From: an uncultured Lachnospiraceae bacterium
GTDB taxonomy: Bacteria; Bacillota; Clostridia; Lachnospirales; Lachnospiraceae
NCBI GenBank assembly: GCA_902775555.1
Contig: CACYMQ010000033.1
Span: 1-47,660, forward strand
DNA length: 47,660 nucleotides
Direction: 5' to 3'
The notes beneath the pieces were generated by a model. The model saw only the letters and a program-made list of their open reading frames with translations. It was not told the DNA's origin and did no database searches. Of this stretch, positions 17,385 through 25,391 are shown one piece after another; the stretch's first letter is position 1, and each line of letters opens with the position of its first letter. The translations under genes were made by a program, and so were the position numbers.

Positions 17385-19172
17385 ATGAAATATACAGAAG
17401 CTGTATCGTATATAGAGAGTAAAAACAGCCTCGGGATCGTCCCGGGGCTGGATGTGATTTTAGCACTGATGGAGGGACTCGGGCATCCGGAACAGGAGGT
17501 CCCGGCCGTCCATATCGCCGGGACAAACGGAAAAGGAACGGTCATGGCCTACATCGAGCAGGTCCTGCTTGCCGCAGGCTACCGTGTAGGAAGATATCTG
17601 TCACCGGCTGTTGTGGATCCCAGGGAGAAATGGAAGATCAACGGTCACATGCCTTCGGAAGAAGAGGTGGCCGAAGCGGTGGAGAAGGTGCGGGCGGTCG
17701 CAGAGGCACTTCCGAACAGTCCTACCAGCTTTGAGCTGGAGACAGCTGTGGCTTTTGTCCTGTTCCGGGATCATCATTGTGATGTGATGCTGATCGAATG
17801 CGGAATGGGAGGCCGGCTAGATGCCACAAATGTCATACCGCGGAAGGTGCTGGATATCCTGGTATCTGTCAGCATGGACCACATGCAGTTTCTGGGTAAC
17901 AGCAGGGAGAAGATCCTTCAGGAAAAACTGGGGATCGTTAAGCCGGGGGATCCGCTGGTGACGGCACCTCTGGACGAGGAACTTCGGAGCCTGATGAAGA
18001 CTTACCGTGTGCAGGATAGTCAGAAACCCGGCGGTTACGGAGAACTGCTTAGCTGGAGAGAAGCGGACCGGGACAGCCTGGTACTTACGGAGGAGACTCT
18101 GTCCGGTACGAGATTCCGTTATCGTGAGAAGCCATATCATATCTGTATGGTGGGTGATGTAGCGGTGGATAATGCCATTACGGCGCTCACGGCTTTAGAG
18201 ATCTTCAATGAACGTGCGGAGGACTTCGGACTGTGGCGCGTGACGGAGGAGGAGATCACGGCAGGGCTGGAGAAGACAAGCTGGCAGGGACGATTCACGG
18301 TATTTGATACGAAACCGAAGATGATCGTGGACGGTGCGCACAACCGGGATGCGTGGGGCAGACTGGCAGGCACACTGGAACGGTTCTTCGGACTGAAGAA
18401 GCGGATCTATGTGATGGGTGTTCTGGCAGATAAAGAAGTGGATGTACTTCTGGACACCCTGCTGCCGACGGCAAAGAAAGTATATGTCTTTACACCTGAC
18501 AGTCCCAGGGCGCTTTCCGGCAAAGCACTGGCGGAAAGGATCCGGGAAGCCGGAGGGGATGCGGAGGTTCTCCCGTCTCCGACAGAGGCGGCCCGAAAAG
18601 CTTTACGGGAAGCAGATGAAACGGATGTGATCGTGGCCTGCGGGTCTCTTACATTTATGGGAGAATTACTGAAACAGAGATCCCGTCTGGAGATGGACCG
18701 TGTAGAACGGATCCTCCAGGATACATTTTATAAAAAACAGATCAAGAAGATCTACGAGTCGGAATATGACAGAATATTCTGCCGCCATGGCTTCGGGCAT
18801 GCGGTGTCCGTTGCAAGGATCGCATACATCCTGGCGATGGAAGAGGGACTCCGCCTTCGGAAGGATGTGATCTACGGGGCTGCGCTTCTGCATGATGCCG
18901 GAAGATATACTCCGGAGGAGAAGGAAATGTCCCACCACGCGGCGGGCGCCCTGTATGCACGTGGAGTGCTTGAAAAGGCGGGATATACCAAAGAGGAAAC
19001 GGATCTGATGTGCAATGCGATCCGGGAGCATAAGGATCCGGGAGACCGGAGGGACACGCTGGACAGTGTGCTCTACAGAGCAGATAAACTGTCAAGAAAC
19101 TGCTTCCTCTGCGATGCAAGGGAAGAGTGTTACTGGTCGGAGGAAAGAAAGAATCATACTATCGTATGCTGA
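17385..19172 (+). CDS. folC: Folylpolyglutamate synthase fused to an HD-domain hydrolase
   Basis: Residues 1 to about 430 are a FolC-type Mur ligase, which adds glutamates to folates (and to dihydropteroate if bifunctional). The P-loop HIAGTNGKGT, the ECGMGGRLDATN segment and VDGAHNRDAWGRL are intact. Residues about 435-595 form an HD phosphohydrolase domain with HGFGHAVSVARI near 467 and the HD pair in ALLHDAGRY near 501. HD proteins are often found in clostridial folate operons, so the fusion suggests a folate-pathway hydrolase, though this is inference. One uninterrupted frame spans both. ATG 17385 follows a GGGG site. The folB-folK fusion follows 144 bases on. Confidence 0.9.
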   Translation: MKYTEAVSYIESKNSLGIVPGLDVILALMEGLGHPEQEVPAVHIAGTNGKGTVMAYIEQVLLAAGYRVGRYLSPAVVDPREKWKINGHMPSEEEVAEAVEKVRAVAEALPNSPTSFELETAVAFVLFRDHHCDVMLIECGMGGRLDATNVIPRKVLDILVSVSMDHMQFLGNSREKILQEKLGIVKPGDPLVTAPLDEELRSLMKTYRVQDSQKPGGYGELLSWREADRDSLVLTEETLSGTRFRYREKPYHICMVGDVAVDNAITALTALEIFNERAEDFGLWRVTEEEITAGLEKTSWQGRFTVFDTKPKMIVDGAHNRDAWGRLAGTLERFFGLKKRIYVMGVLADKEVDVLLDTLLPTAKKVYVFTPDSPRALSGKALAERIREAGGDAEVLPSPTEAARKALREADETDVIVACGSLTFMGELLKQRSRLEMDRVERILQDTFYKKQIKKIYESEYDRIFCRHGFGHAVSVARIAYILAMEEGLRLRKDVIYGAALLHDAGRYTPEEKEMSHHAAGALYARGVLEKAGYTKEETDLMCNAIREHKDPGDRRDTLDSVLYRADKLSRNCFLCDAREECYWSEERKNHTIVC

Positions 19173-19185
19173 ACCGGTGGTCTCC

Positions 19186-19290
19186 GGGGGGATGGCCGGA
19201 TCCGGAGAATGATAGGATCCGGGGGAATGGCCGCCTCCGGGAGAATGGTCGGATCCGGGGAAATGGCCGCCTCCGGGATAACGGGAGCAG
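19186..19290 (+). repeat. Degenerate 18-base tandem repeat between folC and folB-folK
   Basis: About six imperfect units alternate ggatccgggggaatggcc and gcctccgggagaatggtc. They are GC-rich and fill most of the gap between the folate genes. No terminator is apparent, so the two genes may still share a transcript. Confidence 0.75.
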
Positions 19291-19316
19291 GACATTCCGG
19301 GAAATGAGGTTGTGTA

Positions 19317-21005
19317 ATGGATAAGATTGAGATCAAAAACCTGAAGATCTATGCCTATCATGGAGTATTTGATGAGGAGAAGGAGGAAGGGCAGTTCTTT
19401 CTTATCTCTGCGGAGCTTTTTCTCGATCTCAGGTCCTCTTCCATGTCAGATGACCTTAGGGAGACCGTGAGCTATGATGATGTGGCACATTTGATCGAGA
19501 AGGTAGTCACGGAAGAAAAATGGAATCTTATCGAGGCTGTAGCGGAATCGGTAGCATCAGAGATCCTTCTTACATACGGCAGGGTCAGAAAGCTCCGGGT
19601 AAGAGTGGATAAACCCGATGCCCCTATCGGTCTCGCATTTGACACCGTTTCCGTTACCCTGGAGAGAGGAAGACATACGGCATATCTGGGCATCGGTTCC
19701 AACCTGGGAGACCGGAAGGCTTACCTGGATCAGGCAGTGGAACAGCTGGGGAAGGATCCGTATATCCGCGTGGTCAGGGTATCTTCCTATATTGAGACCG
19801 AACCCTACGGGCCGGTGGAACAGCCGGATTTCCTGAATGGAGCCATAGAGCTGGAGACCTTGTATTCTCCGTCCGAATTGCTGTCCGTCCTTCATGACAT
19901 CGAGCAGGAAGCGGGAAGGAAGAGGATCGTGCACTGGGGTCCCCGGACGCTGGATCTGGATATCCTTATGTATGATGATGAGGTGATACGGGAGGCGGAT
20001 CTCTATATCCCGCATGTGGAAATGGAACACCGCGCATTTGTCCTGGAGCCTCTGGCAGAGATCGCACCCTATGCGGTCCATCCGCTGTTAAAGAAAAATA
20101 TCAGTGAGCTCCTTGAAGATCTGAGGAAGAAGGAACCGGAGGTACCGGCATTTGATGCGTCCGAATACCGGTTTGAAGAGGATCTTGATAAGGACGGAAA
20201 GAAGATCTGCTATGCGGGTGTTCCCGGAGCTTATGCGGAAGCTGCGGCCATGAAGTATTTCGGGGAAAATGCGGATCTTATGAATGTTAAAACCTTCGAT
20301 GATGTGGTCTCCGCCGTCGCGGACGGGGAGGCTGATTATGGTGTGCTGCCCGTGGAAAACAGCTCCGCAGGATTCGTCAGCGGCAATTACGATATCATCC
20401 GCGGGGCAGGAGTGACCATTGTGGATGAAGTGGTGCTGGATATCGAGCATGCACTGCTGGGACTTCCGAATTCCATGCTTTCGGATATCAGAAAGGTTTA
20501 CTCTCATAATCAGGGACTGATGCAGTGCAAGGAATACATCGAGGCACATCATTTTCATACGGAAGCCACCAGCAACACTGCGGTCGCTGCCAAAAAGGTG
20601 ATGGAGAAAAAGGATGTAACCTATGCCGCAATCGCCAGTGAACGTGCAGCAGAGCTCTATAACCTGAAGGTCCTTGCGAAGAGGATCAATTTCACACGGG
20701 ACAATGCGACACGTTTTGTCATCATTTCCGGGGAGAAGGAGGTTCTTACAGGTTCAGATGCGGTGATCATCTGTTTTACTGCGCCTCACAGAGTAGGATC
20801 CCTCTACCAGATCATGGGGATCATAAACAGGAATTCCATCAATATGACCAGGATCGAATCCCGCCCGTCATTGAAGAAGAAGTGGGAATACAGCTTTTAC
20901 GTGGGATTTGAAGGGAAACTCACGGACAGAAATGTGATGAAGGCCCTGGGAGAGATCCGTTATGAAACGGAAGATATGACGGTACTTGGCACATTTTCCT
21001 CTTGA
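19317..21005 (+). CDS. Fusion of FolB, FolK and prephenate dehydratase-ACT
   Basis: This 562-residue open frame carries four domains. Residues 1-118 are dihydroneopterin aldolase (FolB; YAYHGVFDEEKEEGQ, VSYDDV). Residues 120-275 are HPPK (FolK; YLGIGSNLGDR, RTLDLDIL). Residues about 297-480 are prephenate dehydratase (GVPGAYAEAAA, NATRFVII with the catalytic Thr-Arg-Phe). Residues 485-562 are an ACT domain with the Phe-binding ESRP motif. The first two make 6-hydroxymethyl-dihydropterin pyrophosphate; the last makes phenylpyruvate and is usually inhibited by phenylalanine. No chorismate mutase domain is present, although the dehydratase part is usually fused to one. The frame is continuous across all joins. 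Confidence 0.92.
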   Translation: MDKIEIKNLKIYAYHGVFDEEKEEGQFFLISAELFLDLRSSSMSDDLRETVSYDDVAHLIEKVVTEEKWNLIEAVAESVASEILLTYGRVRKLRVRVDKPDAPIGLAFDTVSVTLERGRHTAYLGIGSNLGDRKAYLDQAVEQLGKDPYIRVVRVSSYIETEPYGPVEQPDFLNGAIELETLYSPSELLSVLHDIEQEAGRKRIVHWGPRTLDLDILMYDDEVIREADLYIPHVEMEHRAFVLEPLAEIAPYAVHPLLKKNISELLEDLRKKEPEVPAFDASEYRFEEDLDKDGKKICYAGVPGAYAEAAAMKYFGENADLMNVKTFDDVVSAVADGEADYGVLPVENSSAGFVSGNYDIIRGAGVTIVDEVVLDIEHALLGLPNSMLSDIRKVYSHNQGLMQCKEYIEAHHFHTEATSNTAVAAKKVMEKKDVTYAAIASERAAELYNLKVLAKRINFTRDNATRFVIISGEKEVLTGSDAVIICFTAPHRVGSLYQIMGIINRNSINMTRIESRPSLKKKWEYSFYVGFEGKLTDRNVMKALGEIRYETEDMTVLGTFSS

Positions 21006-21031
21006 CACCGCGGGGGGGGATGTGCTAATCT
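21002..21031 (+). promoter_or_regulatory. Promoter of the infC operon
   Basis: TTGACA (21002-21007) overlaps the stop of the upstream gene. An extended -10 TGCTAATCT ends at 21031 after an 18-base spacer. Confidence 0.65.
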
Positions 21032-21039
21032 ACCTTTTG

Positions 21040-21190
21040 TGTAAAAAAAGAAGAGTATCCGCTCTCACCTTGGGTTGCGACATAGGCGGCCGGGTTTGAT
21101 ATTGTAAATGCAGCAGGAAGCAGACTGTGGTTTGCTTTTGTTGTGTGTGCGATGCAGTGGATATCTCTTTGGTCCACTGTTTTTTAATGT
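21040..21190 (+). promoter_or_regulatory. infC-rpmI-rplT leader with attenuator (L20-leader type)
   Basis: A 150-base structured leader precedes infC. It has an early segment around TATCCGCTCTCACCTTGG and GGCGGCCGGGTT that resembles Firmicutes L20 leaders. It ends with an intrinsic terminator: CAGTGGA (21155-21161) pairs with TCCACTG (21173-21179), then six T. In Bacillus, L20 binding to such a leader represses the operon by favouring termination. The layout fits that; the exact L20 site is not proven here. Confidence 0.7.
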
Positions 21191-21205
21191 TTGGAGGGTA
21201 CAACA

Positions 21206-21709
21206 ATCGACTATTTAATTAACGAACAGATCAGAGACAAAGAGGTTCGCGTCATCGGGGCCGAGGGTGGTCAGTTGGGCGTAATGAGTGTGAAGGAGGC
21301 CATGCAGATTGCCGAGGAAGCAGGGCTGGATCTCGTGCGGGTTTCTCCGAATGCCAAGCCCCCTGTATGCAAGATCATTGATTACGGAAAGTTCCGTTAT
21401 GAGATGTCCCGTAAGGAAAAGGATGCGAAGAAGAAGCAGAGGATCGTTGAGATCAAAGAGGTTCGCCTGTCCCCGAATATCGAGGACAATGATCTGAACA
21501 CAAAGGTAGGTATGGCACGTAAGTTCCTGGAGAAAGGAAACCGTGTCAAGGTAACTCTGCGTTTCCGCGGGCGTGAGCTTGCCTACGTAAACCAGAGCAA
21601 AAGAATCTTGGATGAGTTCGCCGAGAAGCTGTCCGATATTTCGGTTGTGGATAAGCCGGCGAAATTCGAGGGAAGAAGCATGATCATGTTTCTTGCTGAG
21701 AAGAAATAA
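21206..21709 (+). CDS. infC: Translation initiation factor IF-3
   Basis: This 167-residue IF-3 prevents 50S joining and proofreads start codons on the 30S subunit. The N-terminal domain starts [16 protein letters not shown]; the C-terminal domain contains [12 protein letters not shown] and [10 protein letters not shown]. The start is most likely ATC at 21206: GGAGGG (21193-21198) is ideally spaced for it and the protein then begins at the conserved residue. The TTG at 21191 overlaps the ribosome site itself. Rare start codons in infC allow IF-3 to repress its own synthesis. rpmI and rplT follow in the usual order. Confidence 0.95.
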   Translation: MDYLINEQIRDKEVRVIGAEGGQLGVMSVKEAMQIAEEAGLDLVRVSPNAKPPVCKIIDYGKFRYEMSRKEKDAKKKQRIVEIKEVRLSPNIEDNDLNTKVGMARKFLEKGNRVKVTLRFRGRELAYVNQSKRILDEFAEKLSDISVVDKPAKFEGRSMIMFLAEKK

Positions 21710-21738
21710 CATCGAGCCACAAAAAGGAGGATACTAAA

Positions 21739-21936
21739 ATGCCGAAGTTAAAGACGAAGAGAGCGGCTGCAAAGCGCTTCACAAAGACAGGAACAGGAAA
21801 GCTTAAGAGAAATAAAGCTTACAAGAGCCATATCCTTACAAAGAAGAGCACCAAGAGAAAGAGAAACCTGCGTAAGGCAACCATGATGGACAAGACCAAC
21901 AGCAAGGTTATGAAGAAGATCCTGCCGTATATCTAA
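21739..21936 (+). CDS. rpmI: 50S ribosomal protein L35
   Basis: This 65-residue, very basic protein has the L35 signature ([20 protein letters not shown] and [11 protein letters not shown]). It belongs to the large ribosomal subunit. It follows infC by 29 bases with an AAAGGAGG site and precedes rplT, as in nearly all bacteria. Confidence 0.98.
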   Translation: MPKLKTKRAAAKRFTKTGTGKLKRNKAYKSHILTKKSTKRKRNLRKATMMDKTNSKVMKKILPYI

Positions 21937-21965
21937 GGCAGAACATTTGTTAGGAGGACAAAGAA

Positions 21966-22322
21966 ATGGCAAGAATCAAGGGTGGCGCTAACGCCAAGAA
22001 AAAGCATAATAAGACATTAAAGGCTGCAAAGGGATATGTAGGCGCACGTTCCAAGCAGTATCGTGTAGCTAAGCAGTCCGTAATGCGTGCAGAGGCTTCT
22101 GCTTTCGCAGGACGTCGTGAGAGAAAGAGAGATTTCCGCAAGCTGTGGATCGCACGTATCAATGCAGCAGCTCGTATGAACGATATCTCCTACAGCCAGC
22201 TGATGCATGGTCTGAAGACAGCAGGGATCGATATGAACCGCAAGATGCTTGCAGAGCTTGCAGTAAGTGATGCGGAAGGATTCGCAAAGCTCGCTGAGGC
22301 TGCAAAGCAGGCATTGGCATAA
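21966..22322 (+). CDS. rplT: 50S ribosomal protein L20
   Basis: This 118-residue L20 ([20 protein letters not shown], then [18 protein letters not shown]) binds 23S rRNA early in large-subunit assembly. In Firmicutes it also represses its own operon through the infC leader, which is present here at 21040-21190. The ribosome site is TAGGAGG. Confidence 0.98.
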   Translation: MARIKGGANAKKKHNKTLKAAKGYVGARSKQYRVAKQSVMRAEASAFAGRRERKRDFRKLWIARINAAARMNDISYSQLMHGLKTAGIDMNRKMLAELAVSDAEGFAKLAEAAKQALA

Positions 22323-22368
22323 GCTTTCCTTACACTGAAAGCAGAAATCCGAGAAGCAGATCATAATT

Positions 22369-22393
22369 GTCATTCCGGGCGAAGCGAAGGATC
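22369..22393. repeat. Dispersed intergenic repeat, locus 3
   Basis: A single diverged copy, GTCATTCCGGGCGAAGCG then aaggatc, lies after rplT. Confidence 0.75.
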
Positions 22394-22447
22394 ATAACCG
22401 CTTCGCCGGGAAGGCAAAAAATGATACTTGTCGGAGTCAAAAATAAA

Positions 22448-22476
22448 TTGACATATTTGATGCGTTGTGGTACTAT
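22448..22476 (+). promoter_or_regulatory. Promoter of tRNA-Leu
   Basis: TTGACA (22448-22453), a 17-base spacer and TACTAT (22471-22476) stand 18 bases before the tRNA. Confidence 0.78.
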
Positions 22477-22494
22477 ATCACTTGCGTCAAACAA

Positions 22495-22578
22495 GCGGGA
22501 GTGCTGGAATTGGCAGACAGGCTAGACTAAGGATCTAGTGATGGTAACGTCGTGTGGGTTCAAGTCCCATCTCCCGCA
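22495..22578 (+). tRNA. tRNA-Leu (anticodon AAG)
   Basis: The acceptor strands GCGGGAG (22495-22501) and CTCCCGC (22571-22577) pair perfectly, with discriminator A. The anticodon arm CTAGA-CTAAGGA-TCTAG places AAG at the anticodon. A long variable arm (class II) and a T arm GTGGGTTCAAGTCCCAT complete it. CCA is not encoded. The 3' end is duplicated at 24267 and 24309, which marks it as a likely integration site. Confidence 0.95.
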
Positions 22579-22593
22579 GCATAGTTTTGTAGA

Positions 22594-22624
22594 GATCCGT
22601 CACATTGTGTGGCGGATCTTTTTT
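22594..22624 (+). terminator. Intrinsic terminator after tRNA-Leu
   Basis: GATCCGTCACA (22594-22604) and TGTGGCGGATC (22608-22618) form an 11-bp stem with one G-T pair, then a T-run. Confidence 0.88.
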
Positions 22625-22824
22625 GCCTTCCCGTCTTCCCGGATTTATCCTTGTTTTACACATGTGCGTTGCAACGCTTATCGATTTGCTAAATCTTTCG
22701 GTGAAAAAATAAAAATAACAGTTGACCGAAAAATAAAGCGGCACTTTCTGTTTCACGCTACACTATGATATAATATGTAGCGTGGAGGTAAACTGAATAA
22801 AAAATATCTGGAGGTTTTGTTATA

Positions 22825-23427
22825 ATGCTTACACCGAAGGAAGTTGAATATTGGGGAAAGAAAAAGGAAGATGAAAATTATGCTTTTCGGGCGTTTTTGA
22901 AACGATCTGCAGATCCTGCTGATCTGGATAAACGCTTTCGAAATCTGCATGAGCAATTATTTGCCGATTATGATTGCAGTAAATGTCGGAATTGTTGTAG
23001 TAGTTATCACAGTTCGTTTGCGGATGAAGAACTGTATGCTGCGGCTAAAGAACTCGAGATCTCAAAGGAAGAGTTTTGTAAACAATATCTGGAATACTCT
23101 GATGAGGAACAGAAATTTGAAAGCAAAAATGTTCCGTGTGATTTTCTGGGAGAAAATGGGCAATGTGTTCTTGGCGATTGCAGACCGGTGGATTGCAAAG
23201 ATTATCCGTACACGAAAAGAAATGATCGGCTTGGAAGTTTGTTCACGATCATCGAAATGACGAAGATATGTCCTGTTGTATATGAGATGATGGAAAGGCT
23301 GAAGGAAGAATATGATTTCCTAAATGAATCGCAAAGAGTGATAAAAACAGAAAAAAAGACTTATCCGAATGACCCTTGTCCGTGTGGTTCGGGAAAAAAG
23401 TATAAAAGGTGTTGCGGTAGAAATTGA
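22825..23427 (+). CDS. YkgJ-type cysteine-cluster protein with SEC-C motif
   Basis: This 200-residue protein has a zinc/iron-chelating YkgJ-type domain: CSKCRNCC near residue 52, then [12 protein letters not shown] and [10 protein letters not shown]. Its C-terminus is a SEC-C motif ([16 protein letters not shown]), a metal-binding tail seen on SecA and many other proteins. The YkgJ family includes proteins annotated as flagellin lysine-N-methylase, but the real role here is unknown. ATG 22825 follows CTGGAGG. It is the first gene after tRNA-Leu and is A+T-richer than the core genes. The next small gene begins three bases after its stop. Confidence 0.8.
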   Translation: MLTPKEVEYWGKKKEDENYAFRAFLKRSADPADLDKRFRNLHEQLFADYDCSKCRNCCSSYHSSFADEELYAAAKELEISKEEFCKQYLEYSDEEQKFESKNVPCDFLGENGQCVLGDCRPVDCKDYPYTKRNDRLGSLFTIIEMTKICPVVYEMMERLKEEYDFLNESQRVIKTEKKTYPNDPCPCGSGKKYKRCCGRN

Positions 23428-23429
23428 GA

Positions 23430-23615
23430 ATGGATTTTGTGAAAAAGGCAGTTGCGCTTCGTTATTATACCAAGGCAGGGGTATCCCTTGGGTATTGTGC
23501 GATGATCGCGGATATGTCCAAAGGGGATTTCATCCGTTTTTTGGGAGAGAATGGTGTATCCATTTTTCAATTTGATTCTAAGGAAGAATTACTGGAGGAT
23601 GTGAAGAATGCGTAA
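23430..23615 (+). CDS. UPF0175-like small protein, possible orphan antitoxin
   Basis: This protein of about 61 residues (start MDFVKKAVALRYYTKAG) resembles UPF0175 proteins: a short basic helix, then GVSLGYCAMIADMSKGDF like their helix-turn-helix, then ENGVSIFQF. Such proteins often act as antitoxins for PIN-like DUF3368 toxins. No toxin gene lies next to it, so the pair may be broken. The ribosome site is weak, and translation may be coupled to the preceding stop three bases upstream. Confidence 0.6.
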   Translation: MDFVKKAVALRYYTKAGVSLGYCAMIADMSKGDFIRFLGENGVSIFQFDSKEELLEDVKNA

Positions 23616-23641
23616 GGTTATATGGAATTGTTAATGAGAAA

Positions 23642-23677
23642 CATAGGTACTAACATAGGTACTAACTTAGGTACTGA
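23642..23677 (+). repeat. 12-base tandem repeat, three copies
   Basis: Units CATAGGTACTAA, CATAGGTACTAA and CTTAGGTACTGA are consecutive in the gap after the UPF0175-like gene. Otherwise 23616-23847 shows nothing I can support. Confidence 0.8.
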
Positions 23678-23863
23678 CATGGAGCATGTTGACGAGGTTC
23701 ATCTGGACAATGAGAGAGAAAGTGACAGTAACATGATATAGTTTTTGATCGTCGACATTTTCCTGATATGCTATATTTACAGAAGAAAATGTGTGTGTGG
23801 AATGATTGGAAGATTCTCAAGGAAAAGAGAAGAACATTGAAAAATCGAAGGAGGGCAGATAGG

Positions 23864-24187
23864 GTGATAGATACGAAACCTTATTACATGAATCAGACCG
23901 GTTGGACGTCTGATGAATATTATGGATTGCATAGATATCTTCACAGGCTTATTCTTCATTATGATAGAAAGAAAGATGAGATTCAGAGTATGGATATTGG
24001 AAGGATGAGTGATGAAACAAAAGTCCTTTTATACTGCATTATTGAATACTACCATCTTGAAGAATTGTTTAAGTTGGATAATCTGAGCCCGCTGGAAAAA
24101 TGTGTTCCCCTTGCGACGCCCCTTGTGATAGGTAATCATGGAATCAATGAAAAAAATATATATGAGAAGATGAATGTAGTGCTTTGA
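23864..24187 (+). CDS. Hypothetical protein
   Basis: A 107-residue protein begins at GTG 23864, nine bases after a strong AAGGAGGG site; the open frame extends further upstream but without such a site. It reads VIDTKPYYMNQTGWTSDEYY, then a helical charged region. No transmembrane segment, signal peptide or known domain is seen. It lies inside the presumed remnant element between tRNA-Leu and its 3'-end copies. Confidence 0.5.
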   Translation: MIDTKPYYMNQTGWTSDEYYGLHRYLHRLILHYDRKKDEIQSMDIGRMSDETKVLLYCIIEYYHLEELFKLDNLSPLEKCVPLATPLVIGNHGINEKNIYEKMNVVL

Positions 24188-24266
24188 GGTGATCATGAGT
24201 ATTATAAATGCCGGACTGGAAGAATATAGAAATGCATTTTTTCGGGTGTTGTACATTAAGTTGTAA

Positions 24267-24321
24267 ATCTCCCGCAGCCCTTGTAAATAAAGGAAGTATG
24301 GTGAAAGCCCCATCTCCCGCA
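24267..24321 (+). repeat. Two partial copies of the tRNA-Leu 3' end (possible att sites)
   Basis: ATCTCCCGCAGC at 24267-24278 equals tRNA-Leu bases 22569-22580. AAGCCCCATCTCCCGCA at 24305-24321 matches 22562-22578 at 16 of 17 positions. Integrative elements that target tRNA genes duplicate the tRNA 3' end, so these look like att sites bounding a 1.7-kb remnant. No integrase remains in the interval. Confidence 0.7.
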
Positions 24322-24330
24322 TATAATGGC

Positions 24331-24367
24331 AAAAAGGTTTATCGTTGTTTACGATAGACCTTTTTTT
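24331..24367 (+). terminator. Intrinsic terminator
   Basis: AAAAAGGTTTATCGT and ACGATAGACCTTTTTTT form a long stem with a TGTTT loop. The A-run/T-run symmetry makes it usable in both directions, so it could also stop the minus-strand gene at 24510. The following 24368-24509 holds no gene. Confidence 0.75.
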
Positions 24368-24509
24368 GTCTAAAAATGCCTATTTTACTGGGCTTGTAAA
24401 CACACAATGGTGCTCATGTAAATGGTAAACCGGTGGATCCGTTGGAGTTCTATGAGTAAAGATTGAGGCTCCGGTTGTATAACTGGAGCCTCAGAAGGGA
24501 GGGTATGGA

Positions 24510-25160
24510 TTATCCTATTTTATTTTTTAGCCATTCGGGCATATTCGGATCATCGATGTCCCATTTTGCATCAAGTCTTTCGTCATTAACCCATTCATTT
24601 TCTTTCCCATCAAAATGCTTAAATCGATTGCATTTAAAACGATAAACGGTATTATCTTTAAGTCGATACTGGTTGTAGTAATAGTTTTGTTTGCCGTATC
24701 CAGACCATTCCTGAGTGGTGTGAAGTATGCGGACATCATCAGGTTCGCCCTGGTTCTCTAAATCATCATCATCACTTCTGTTATTCATTTCATCATAATC
24801 ATAGTCATCATCATTTTCCTCAGCATCGTTCCTAGATAATGAAGAATAATCATCAGAATAATCAGCGAAGCTGCTATTGTAATCATCAAAGGGAGTATCC
24901 TCTTCATCATCGTTGCGCTCATTTGGATTATCAGACTGATCTCCACTATTAGCTAATGCCTTTATCAATATAGTGGCCGCTGTGGCAGCAAAGGTAGCAA
25001 TGGAACCGATGATAATCAGTTTTTTCTTGTGTCTTCTAAACCAAGATTTATTATGCTCGGTCTTCTCCGAATTATCTGTTAAAGACTCCTGGTTTTGTTG
25101 AGTTTCATTCGACATTTCTGACTTGTTCTCAAATCTGTCATCTTCACGATTATTATCCAT
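24510..25160 (-). CDS. Hypothetical acidic single-pass membrane protein
   Basis: This 216-residue protein has a hydrophilic N-terminus (about 42 residues), a basic stop-transfer RRHKKK, one membrane segment (LIIIGSIATFAATAATILI), then about 80 residues very rich in Asp, Asn and Ser. A small C-terminal domain follows (TQEWSGYGKQNYYYNQYRLK to MPEWLKNKIG) that could be folded. Topology suggests the C-terminal part is outside. ATG 25160 has GGAGAAAAGGAT upstream. No family recognised. A minus-strand TATAAT at 25233-25238 may be its -10. Confidence 0.6.
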   Translation of the reverse strand: MDNNREDDRFENKSEMSNETQQNQESLTDNSEKTEHNKSWFRRHKKKLIIIGSIATFAATAATILIKALANSGDQSDNPNERNDDEEDTPFDDYNSSFADYSDDYSSLSRNDAEENDDDYDYDEMNNRSDDDDLENQGEPDDVRILHTTQEWSGYGKQNYYYNQYRLKDNTVYRFKCNRFKHFDGKENEWVNDERLDAKWDIDDPNMPEWLKNKIG

Positions 25161-25391
25161 ATCCTTTTCTCCTCTCTCTTAAACTGCATCCGGATTCGAA
25201 TGTTCCGGGTGTTCCGTTTGCTTGTTGTATGTATTATATGCCACGGTGCTGCCATAAATCGAGAATGAAATATCCATGTTTTTTGTCAAAAAATGGGAAA
25301 AACACTTTTTTTTGAAATTGAAGAATTTATGAGAGAGGAGGTTCCGAGAGAAGCTGGAAGAAGGGCTGGAGGAGAAACCTGGAAATGAAGG

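Noticed and set aside
21191-21205. TTG 21191 as the infC start
   Set aside because: It would place the ribosome-binding GGAGGG inside the coding region; ATC 21206 has the correct spacing and the conserved N-terminus.
23642-23677. CRISPR array
   Set aside because: The repeats are directly tandem, with no spacers and no cas genes.
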